Source: Symbiodinium natans (lineage: Eukaryota; Sar; Dinophyceae; Suessiales; Symbiodiniaceae). Taken from it: a stretch of 64,000 bases of DNA. Shown piece by piece: positions 17,641 to 24,499 of the stretch. The stretch lies in NCBI GenBank assembly GCA_905221605.1, contig CAJNDS010000195.1, positions 136,692-200,691 on the forward strand, read 5' to 3'. Numbering within the stretch: the first letter of the stretch is position 1; every line of letters starts with the position of its first letter. The notes under the pieces are model-generated. The model did not search any database, was not told where the DNA came from, and saw only the letters and a program-made list of their open reading frames with translations. The position numbers and the translations under genes were made by a program.

Positions 17641-20600
17641 ATGGCTCGTCCCATGGATGGACCGCCAAGAGGGCTTACCGAAGAGCCAGACAGAGAGCCA
17701 GTGCTGCCGGCGGTACTTGGTATAAGGGTCGGCAAATGCATCGCAAAGGCGCTGCAAATCCGCGCTGCACCATGGGTACAATCTGCCATACAATACCAAC
17801 CCCAATATGCTTATTCCCCAGGGCGACTCTTGGAAGCTGCCATCCTACGGGCCATTCACCACTGCCGAGACATCAAGCAATTACTGCTGGACAATGATGG
17901 CGGACTACGAGCCAGGCGCCAGGGCAAAAAGAAAGGGGATTGTGTTGGAGGCGCCACGCTTGCTCTGGATATGAGCCAGGCTTTCGATCGTGTGGATAGA
18001 ACCAAACTCTGCGAAGCACTCTGCCGCACAGGCATGCCAGCTGAGCTGATCAACACGATAGTTCATTGGCGCAACACCATCCAGTATCATTTACAGGTGG
18101 CCGACCTCAAGGAGACCATACATTGTGGCAGAGGCCTGAGGCAGGGTTGTACCCTGTCTCCCACCTTATGGGTGGCAATCACAAGCCACGTCCTGCACAT
18201 GCTTGGGCAAACTGTGACGGAGGAATGGATTCGAGATCAATTGACTCTATTCGCGGATGATGTTTTGGGGCAGTGGTCGTTCAACTCGGAACAGGACTTA
18301 ACGTTTATGCTGCAATGTATGGATGCCATTTTCAGTGTATTGGAAGCGTTTGGCATGAAGGTCAATGACCAGAAATCCTCACTCATCATCCAAGTCAAGG
18401 GTCGAGTGGCGACGGACTGGTTGAAAGCGCGGACACGGACTGTTAAGGGAGTCAAAACTTTTGTCACAGCGACACCCCAAGGCAGAATTCTGTATATTCC
18501 AATTGTGCAACAGATCAAGTACCTCGGAATCATGCTGAGCTACCATAACCCTGCGAAACACACAGTGGCCTATCGATTGAGACAAGCGGAAGCGCAACGT
18601 CGGAGGCTACAGAAGGTCCTACAGGGGAAACACATTCTGTCGATCAAACAACGAGTCCAGCTATGGAAGGCGTGTGTTTGGACTTCTTTACAGCATGGTC
18701 TGAATGCAGTGGGAGTTGGCTGTGCAAGACAACTACGAGCACTTTCATCTAGCCCAGTCCATATAGCGCATGAAAGTACGGAGGCCCTCTTTCGACGCCT
18801 TGGTTTTGAGGAACCACATTTATTGTTGGGCAAACGGATGAACACCCTTTCCACCACTTTGGCGAACAGCAGGGACCCAATGATGCATACGACGAAGCTT
18901 ATCAACACAGTTCAACAGAATCAATGGCAGCTCGAAAAGGCCGTTAGACACTGGCAGAACATCAAAGCTCGACAAAAATTCGAAGACTCACCAGACAATG
19001 GCTCCCTTCTACTCCCCAGGGAGGGCGGGATGTGGCTGCAACCTGTAGTTACATCCAAAGGTGTTTTGCCCGCTCAGTTCATGTGTCCCCAATGCCTCCT
19101 TTTCTTCGTGGATATGCGGATGCTGAAGAAGCACCATGTTGATTCACACGGCACTCCCCTCGAACCCCTACTTCGCAATTTCGATCGTTTCCTGCATAGC
19201 CAAGATGATATGCCCACTTGTCGACGTTGCGAACATGAGTTCCAAACATGGCAGGCGCTACAAGGTCATATCTTGGGTAATCATTGTTCCGCTTTTTGGC
19301 TGAAATGCCAAGATCCACAACAGGAGACTGAGGACACCTCGTCTCCAGGCCAACCAACTCTTGAACAGGGAAAGATGAATGAGCGGATTTTTTCCACCAG
19401 CACTGGCCCTGTAATGTGCCATGATGATTTACGCAGTTTCCTGGGCACACATGGGTGGCCTGCAATTGTGCAACTCCGATCCATATGTATGCATTTGCGG
19501 TCTCACTGTGCGATTTGTGATCAATGGACACACCCATGGAAGTTGAAGTTGCATTACCGGGGAAGTCACTCTACGATTTGGCAGGATTACGGTATTATGG
19601 TGGACTCGGACTGCTCACTGATTCGGAGGCAAGCAGTTACACCCTGTCGCTTCTGTGGGGCGCAAGTACGTCATGCGGTCGCACACACATCTAAATGTCC
19701 TACCGTTTGGCAGGTATGTCTTCTGACGCGGATGTGGAATGATGATCGTGCTATGAGGCCCCTTGATCTACAACGAAACCGAAGCAATGTGCTACGACTC
19801 GCCAGAGAGCGCCAATCCCGACACTCTAAGGCCCACAAACAAAAACGATTGGCAGCAAACGAGCCTCTGCTTAGTCAGACTGTGAGCACCGATTTCTTTC
19901 CACCAACGTCAGAGGTTGAGCAAGCACGAACCCCAAGCCACGACTGGATGCAGCCGCTCGAGCACATCTCGTGGTGTGAACGTGCTCGACATCAATGCAT
20001 CCAGTGCAAAGTGCCCACTGCGGATGTGCGTGATTTCATGCAACATTGTACTTCTGCACATGAGGGATTTTGGCAACACAGAACAGACTATGTTCAAGAC
20101 AGCATTTTGCTCAATCAAGCTACGACACTGTGCTGTTGGTGCAGAGCTACGACACACAGGCCGACGTTGCATGCACAATACTGTATTCCAGTGATGAATG
20201 CAGCACTGTTACGTTACGAGACTGTCAGTCGGTTTTCGAGGATGGACACCACGCCGATGGACGAGCTCAAAAGCATGTACGGCGAAATGTTGCCGTCCTT
20301 GAGCAGCACCACTTGTACCCCGGAGACCACACCAACAAGATCAACCGGGAAGAGATCGGCCTCCCCCGACGCACCAGAACGGTCACAAAACGCAGGACCG
20401 GAAAAGCACAAAGGGCAGAGGCAGGGGACGCGGAGCACCGCGCCCGAAGACGTCTCTAATCCAAGAGAGCTCCAGCCTCATGGACGACACGTACCACCTG
20501 GAAAAGGACATGGTCAAGGAGTTGGTCCGCCTGTCGCTGAGGCACGAGCAGCAATTGATGCGATTGGGCCAGGACACTGTCTTGCTGTTCACGTTCCAGA

Positions 20601-21972
20601 ACAGGCCAGGCGAGAAGGAGAACATCCTGCCGGCATTGTTCAAGATAAGCCAGGCCTGGAAGCAAAAAATGGAGAGCGAAACCAAGCCGACAATGTCCTT
20701 GAGGGTTACGGTGATGCAGTGCATTTGTGCGGAGCTCCTCGACCGGGTCAAGAAGGTGACTACCACGGAGGCGTTCAAAGCAGTGGTGATCCGACAGCAG
20801 TGGATGACACAGGAGGGACGCTGGAATTTTCTGCGCTGGAATGCCGAGACGGAGCAGCTGGACAAGATCGAGGGCCAGGGCATCACGCAGGAGGAGTTGG
20901 AACAGTTGATCGAGACCATCCAACAGAGTTGCGTGCTGACAGGTGCCCTATACAGGTTTCAGGCGACCCGAAGGCTGGCTGCAGAACTTGCGGGCCACCA
21001 ACTGACCTTTGTCGCGGAGGTGGGACTGAGGCAGCCAGGAGCGCAGACTTTATACCAATCCCTCGCCAGGATCCAGGGGGTGGCGGCGTTGCAGCTAGTG
21101 GGTCTACGAGTTCATCACCCTCGACTCCAGATGTCGCCACTGGCAGACACGCTCAGCCGCTATCTCAAATGGTCACTGCCTTGGCATTGCGTAATCCTAC
21201 CAACCTCTGCTACTTGAATTCCGTTGTCAGTGTCTGGTTATGGCTTGCAGCAAAAACCACAGGTGAATCAAACAAACTTTTTGGACGAGCTTCAGAAGCT
21301 TTTCAACGCATCTTGGCGTCAAGTAGTGCATCACCATATATTGCTGGCATGCTTGCATGGCGTCAGATACTTCTGACATGGCCACAACTACATCAACAAA
21401 ATGATGCTCATGAATTCTGGATATATCTTCAGGATTTTGCCAAAGCGCCTGTCTTCGAAGGAGTTTGGGAGGCAAGGACTGCAGTTGAGGGCCCCAGACG
21501 ATATATCCGTGAACTTCAGGGTACACTTTCAACAGGAGTGACTGTTCCATTGCCACAACGAACCACGGACTTGGACTCCTGCATAGCTGCTTGGTGTAGA
21601 CAGCCTTTTACACATGCTCTGGTGCAGGCGCCTCTTTGGTTATGCATACATTTGCCGAGATATGTCGAACAGGCCGGCAGGATCTATAAAAACAAGGTCT
21701 GCGTTCGAATTGATCCGGGAAATGTTACTTATGTACCGATCTTTTGCAGAAATGGTACCACTGTGCAATGGATGCCGTACAGAATTCTTGCAGGCATCAC
21801 TCACGCTGGGCGTGACACGAAGAGTGGGCACTACCGTGCCTTCTTAAGTGATGCACCGCTGAGTCCCAACATCTGGTTTACCGATGACGGCCAGCCGGCA
21901 AAAAGCTGCACGGATGACCTTCTGCATCACATACACCATGAATGCTACATGTGTTTCCTTGCACGCGTATGA
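17641..21972 (+). CDS. LINE I polyprotein: reverse transcriptase, zinc fingers, USP-like protease
   Basis: A 1443-codon frame from ATG 17641. RT: motif A LALDMSQAFD (~17960), motif B GLRQGCTLSPTLW (~18135), motif C LTLFADDVLG (~18240), motif D FGMKVNDQKS, motif E IKYLGIM (~18515). These are LINE type and appear catalytically intact; the most N-terminal RT motifs are weak. Several C2H2/CCHC-like fingers follow (CPQCLLFF..., CRRCEHEF..., CAICDQWT..., CRFCGAQV..., CIQCKVPT...) between 19080 and 20180. The C-terminus (from ~21180) resembles ubiquitin-specific proteases (C19): Cys box NPTNLCYLNS, QQNDAHEFW, and His box KSGHYRAFL followed by WFTDDGQP. Between fingers and USP the frame is Gly/Pro/Arg-rich, and a better coding signal lies in the +1 frame (20480-21217). 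Known LINE accessory proteases I recall are OTU or Ulp1 types; a USP fusion is unusual. Confidence 0.7.
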   Translation: MARPMDGPPRGLTEEPDREPVLPAVLGIRVGKCIAKALQIRAAPWVQSAIQYQPQYAYSPGRLLEAAILRAIHHCRDIKQLLLDNDGGLRARRQGKKKGDCVGGATLALDMSQAFDRVDRTKLCEALCRTGMPAELINTIVHWRNTIQYHLQVADLKETIHCGRGLRQGCTLSPTLWVAITSHVLHMLGQTVTEEWIRDQLTLFADDVLGQWSFNSEQDLTFMLQCMDAIFSVLEAFGMKVNDQKSSLIIQVKGRVATDWLKARTRTVKGVKTFVTATPQGRILYIPIVQQIKYLGIMLSYHNPAKHTVAYRLRQAEAQRRRLQKVLQGKHILSIKQRVQLWKACVWTSLQHGLNAVGVGCARQLRALSSSPVHIAHESTEALFRRLGFEEPHLLLGKRMNTLSTTLANSRDPMMHTTKLINTVQQNQWQLEKAVRHWQNIKARQKFEDSPDNGSLLLPREGGMWLQPVVTSKGVLPAQFMCPQCLLFFVDMRMLKKHHVDSHGTPLEPLLRNFDRFLHSQDDMPTCRRCEHEFQTWQALQGHILGNHCSAFWLKCQDPQQETEDTSSPGQPTLEQGKMNERIFSTSTGPVMCHDDLRSFLGTHGWPAIVQLRSICMHLRSHCAICDQWTHPWKLKLHYRGSHSTIWQDYGIMVDSDCSLIRRQAVTPCRFCGAQVRHAVAHTSKCPTVWQVCLLTRMWNDDRAMRPLDLQRNRSNVLRLARERQSRHSKAHKQKRLAANEPLLSQTVSTDFFPPTSEVEQARTPSHDWMQPLEHISWCERARHQCIQCKVPTADVRDFMQHCTSAHEGFWQHRTDYVQDSILLNQATTLCCWCRATTHRPTLHAQYCIPVMNAALLRYETVSRFSRMDTTPMDELKSMYGEMLPSLSSTTCTPETTPTRSTGKRSASPDAPERSQNAGPEKHKGQRQGTRSTAPEDVSNPRELQPHGRHVPPGKGHGQGVGPPVAEARAAIDAIGPGHCLAVHVPEQARREGEHPAGIVQDKPGLEAKNGERNQADNVLEGYGDAVHLCGAPRPGQEGDYHGGVQSSGDPTAVDDTGGTLEFSALECRDGAAGQDRGPGHHAGGVGTVDRDHPTELRADRCPIQVSGDPKAGCRTCGPPTDLCRGGGTEAARSADFIPIPRQDPGGGGVAASGSTSSSPSTPDVATGRHAQPLSQMVTALALRNPTNLCYLNSVVSVWLWLAAKTTGESNKLFGRASEAFQRILASSSASPYIAGMLAWRQILLTWPQLHQQNDAHEFWIYLQDFAKAPVFEGVWEARTAVEGPRRYIRELQGTLSTGVTVPLPQRTTDLDSCIAAWCRQPFTHALVQAPLWLCIHLPRYVEQAGRIYKNKVCVRIDPGNVTYVPIFCRNGTTVQWMPYRILAGITHAGRDTKSGHYRAFLSDAPLSPNIWFTDDGQPAKSCTDDLLHHIHHECYMCFLARV
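20480..21217 (+). CDS. Nested +1-frame ORF in LINE I between zinc fingers and USP domain
   Basis: A 245-codon frame starting at its own ATG (MDDTYHLEKDMVKELVRLSL). It is rich in helices, with ordinary composition and a hydrophobic pattern, unlike the low-complexity reading of the surrounding frame. It ends inside the start of the USP-like region. Either it is a separate overlapping protein, or two compensating frame changes split one longer protein. I do not recognise its family. Confidence 0.5.
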   Translation: MDDTYHLEKDMVKELVRLSLRHEQQLMRLGQDTVLLFTFQNRPGEKENILPALFKISQAWKQKMESETKPTMSLRVTVMQCICAELLDRVKKVTTTEAFKAVVIRQQWMTQEGRWNFLRWNAETEQLDKIEGQGITQEELEQLIETIQQSCVLTGALYRFQATRRLAAELAGHQLTFVAEVGLRQPGAQTLYQSLARIQGVAALQLVGLRVHHPRLQMSPLADTLSRYLKWSLPWHCVILPTSAT

Positions 21973-22337
21973 AGATTCTCCTGCAATGTATGGCTGACAT
22001 AAGTGGTTGAGGACACCTCCCACAGTGAAGGTACTGGTGATCTTTTCAATGGACGCGCTTCGTGAAATACACCTGACATGCTTTTCACCCAAACATCTAA
22101 CCAGATGTAGTGTTGTACAGCTTTATCTGATGGACTGCGAGGTTCAAGGACCGGGTCAACTGCTCATTTTCTGACCTGCTTGCATCTCGATGCGGGGTCT
22201 ATCCCTCACCGAACATGTACATCAGAGATTTATTTCTCACCTGCCATCACGATTGGCGGCATGCTCTTGGCATGTGTTTTTCTGTACATTGTGTCGCGCT
22301 AGGCTTCCTCACCCGAAGCTGCGTATGCAAATGCAAA
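21973..22337 (+). other. LINE I 3' untranslated region
   Basis: Non-coding, without telomere motifs until 22338. It ends in an A-run at the junction with CCCTAAAC. No hairpin or polyadenylation signal recognised. Confidence 0.5.
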
Positions 22338-22402
22338 AAACCCTAAACTCTAAGCCCTAAACCCTAAACCCTAAACCCTAAACCCTAATTAAACCCCAAA
22401 CC
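22338..22402. repeat. Telomere-motif array, C-strand, at the LINE I 3' end
   Basis: CCCTAAA units begin immediately after the A-run of LINE I. Confidence 0.9.
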
Positions 22403-22421
22403 CTCAACAAGCGCCTGGCAG

Positions 22422-22511
22422 GATGCCTTTCACTGAGCGGATGTCGGCCGATGCCGAATGCAAGCAGGCCTACCAGCAGGTGCGGGCAAGGGATCCCCAA
22501 GCCCCCAGCAG
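22422..22511 (+). CDS. Candidate exon (gene 22.4-23.7 kb)
   Basis: Left edge GCGCCTGGCAG, right edge CCAGCAG|GTTGAGTTTAGGG. The only open frame reads MPFTERMSADAECKQAYQQV, then RARDPQAPS, with strong protein-like composition. It is exactly 90 nt. The intron that follows begins in G-strand telomere motif. Confidence 0.5.
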
Positions 22512-22514
22512 GTT

Positions 22515-22680
22515 GAGTTTAGGGTTTAGGAGTTTAGGGTTCAGGGTTTAGGGTTTAGGATTAGGGTTTCGGGTTTGGGGTTTAGGGTTTAGCGTTGAGG
22601 GTTTAGGTTTTCGGGCTTAGGGTTTGCGGTTTAGGGTCTAGGGTTTGGGGTTTGGGGTTTTAGGGTTTAGGGTTCAGGGC
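22515..22680. repeat. Degenerate telomere-motif array, G-strand (intronic)
   Basis: TTTAGGG with TTTCGGG and TTTGGGG variants, between candidate exons. A second G-strand block lies at 22780-22895. Confidence 0.85.
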
Positions 22681-22914
22681 CTCAAGCCTCAATCTTTAAA
22701 GCTGTACAGCTCCCTACACCCTCTCAACGAAAAAAAGTGGTGCGACACAGGCGCCCCTGCCACCCTAAACCACAAACCCTGAGTTTAGGGTTTAGGTTTA
22801 GGGTTTAGGGTTTTAGGGTTTAGGGTTCAGGGTTTAGGTTTAGGGTTTCCGGGTTAGGGTTTTAGGGTTTAGGGTTTAGGTTCAGGGTTTAGCCGCCACA
22901 TCTTAAGCTTGGCA

Positions 22915-22943
22915 GGCCTTTGGGCCGGAGGATGGGACGGCAG
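22915..22943 (+). CDS. Candidate 29-nt micro-exon (gene 22.4-23.7 kb)
   Basis: Left edge AGCTTGGCAG; right edge GGCAGG|GTAAGC, close to consensus. In phase with the exon at 22422-22511 it reads PLGRRMGRQ. Confidence 0.35.
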
Positions 22944-22964
22944 GGTAAGCAACCCTCAGCTCTA

Positions 22965-23070
22965 AGCCCTCAGCCCTCAGCCCCCAGCCCTAAGCCCTAA
23001 GCCCTAAGCCCTAAGCCGTAAACCCTAAACCCTAAGCCCTAAGCCCTAAACCCTAAACCCTAAACCCTCC
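22965..23070. repeat. Telomere-motif array, C-strand, CCCTAAG and CCCTAAA
   Basis: CCCTCAGC, CCCTAAG and CCCTAAA units. A short G-strand block follows at 23161-23205. Confidence 0.9.
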
Positions 23071-23310
23071 CTCTACGTGATCGTGTTAGGCCCTGGCCCT
23101 CGACGTCCTTATAAGCCCCTACAAGCCCCAAAGGCCCTAACACCCTAGAACCCTGAACCGGTTTAGGGTTTCGGGTTTAGGGTTTAGGGTTTAGGGTTTA
23201 GGGCCCTAAACAGCAGCGAAGAATTCCTAGCGAGTCTTTATTCTAGCCTTCGTGGCCCCTGCGCCAAGTAGACTTGCAACCCCAAACCCTAGTTAGCGAC
23301 CATCTGGGCA

Positions 23311-23361
23311 AGCCCCGAGAAGCAGAGTGTGGGTCAACGCTCAGGATGTTCCTCCTTACAG
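23311..23361 (+). CDS. Candidate exon (gene 22.4-23.7 kb)
   Basis: The open frame reads GQAPRSRVWVNAQDVPPYR and ends ACAGG|GTTAAGGG. The left edge is unclear (TTAG a few bases upstream). The next candidate exon is close, leaving an implausibly short intron, so one of the two borders is probably wrong. Confidence 0.3.
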
Positions 23362-23396
23362 GGTTAAGGGTATAGGGTTTCGGGTTTAGGGTTTTG

Positions 23397-23474
23397 GATG
23401 AGAGCGGATACGAAAAAATGCAGCAGTCTGTCGTGGTAGCTGCTGCTCCAATAGGGGAACGGCCCGGGCTTGAG
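23397..23474 (+). CDS. Candidate penultimate exon (gene 22.4-23.7 kb)
   Basis: Reads DESGYEKMQQSVVVAAAP then IGERPGLE and ends in phase 0 at GAG|GTTTCT. Strong protein-like composition. The phase matches the terminal exon at 23598. The left border is uncertain by a few codons. Confidence 0.45.
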
Positions 23475-23597
23475 GTTTCTAAACCCTAAACGCCAAACGC
23501 CAAACCCTAAACCCTAAACCCTATACCCTGAACCCTATACCCCAAACCCTAAACCCTATACCCTAAACCCTAAACCCTATACCCTAAACCCGGCCAG
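23475..23597. repeat. Intron made of telomere-motif C-strand array
   Basis: GTTTCT...CCCTAAA/CCCTATA...CGGCCAG: a 123-nt GT-AG intron almost entirely of telomere-like units. Phase is kept across it. Confidence 0.5.
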
Positions 23598-23660
23598 GTC
23601 ATGGACATGCGGCAGGACGTGTACCAGCGCCAAGCTCTCGACAAGCCACGTGGCGGCTAA
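23598..23660 (+). CDS. Candidate terminal exon (gene 22.4-23.7 kb)
   Basis: Follows CCCGGCCAG. Reads VMDMRQDVYQRQALDKPRGG then TAA (23658-23660). Joined to the upstream exon it gives a continuous C-terminus (GERPGLE-VMDMRQD). No family recognised. Confidence 0.5.
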   Translation, partial: VMDMRQDVYQRQALDKPRGG

Positions 23661-24001
23661 AGTTCCGGAGTGCGTCTGTTGGTTTGTTTTTTAGGGTTTA
23701 GGGTTTAGGGTTGGCTTGTTGCTCACTCGGCAGCAGCTAATGTAGGGGTCGGACTATTTACTAATCCTCTTCCCATGTCTTCCCTTATGGTCCCTATATA
23801 GTTCTTGGTTTAGGGTTCAGGGTTTAGGGTTTAGGGTGTAGGGTTTAGGGTTTAGGGAGTAACCCCCTCAAAACCCTATGCCTGCTAATTGTTCAGGCCC
23901 CTACAAGCCTTCACCAAACTTCAAGAAAGCTTAAGCTCTCGGAATTCCCGTAATGTCGGAAAAGTAGGATAGGATAAGGTGTTTCCGGACAGGCCATGAT
24001 G

Positions 24002-24235
24002 AACCCTCAATCCTAAACCCTAAACCCTAAACCCTAAACCCTAAACCCTAAACCCTAAACCCTAAACCCTAAACCCTAAACCCTAAACCCTAAACCCTAA
24101 ACCCTACACCCTACACCCTACACCTTCCACCCTACACCCTACACCCCAAACCGAACCCTAAACCCTAAACCCTAAACCCTAAACCCTAAACCCTCAACCC
24201 TGAACCCTAAACCCTAAACCCTAAACCCTCACCCT
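24002..24235. repeat. Telomere-motif array, C-strand, with CCCTACA variants
   Basis: About 33 units; a homogenised CCCTACA/CCTTCCA block lies at 24105-24150. The stretches on either side (23661-24001 and 24236-24431) hold short G-strand motif blocks and no clear gene. Confidence 0.95.
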
Positions 24236-24499
24236 AAGCCCTGCTTTAAAGGAGAGCCCGTCAGTTGAAGCCCAGAGCTTTTGAACCCTTAGAACGCCGA
24301 AACGCCTGATCGTGAACCCTGAATTACTGCAACACCCCCTCCACTGACCCCAAACCTCCGACCCCCAAACCGGTTTAAGGTTCAGGGCTTAAGGTTTGGG
24401 GTTTGGGGTTTAGGGTTTAGGGTTTGGGGAGCCTCTCGGCCCAGGGCGACTAGAGCCGAGGTCGTTGGGTAGCCTCGTGCCTGCAAATTGGGCCCTGCC

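Larger units (their letters stand above)
13242..22337 (+). mobile_element. LINE-like retroelement I with a USP-like protease domain
   Basis: A 9.1-kb non-telomeric block between two telomere-motif arrays. It contains two long + strand frames (13339-16626 and 17641-21972) with two shorter frames nested in them. The 3' end is an A-run (GCAAATGCAAAAAA) directly joined to CCCTAAAC at 22338, as expected for a LINE tail. The 5' part appears damaged, since coding-like stretches change frame. No APE or restriction-like endonuclease was recognised. Boundaries are approximate at the 5' side. Confidence 0.65.

Noticed and set aside
20383-20923. Minus-strand frames opposite the nested LINE I ORF
   Set aside because: Leu-rich mirror of an amphipathic helical protein on the plus strand.
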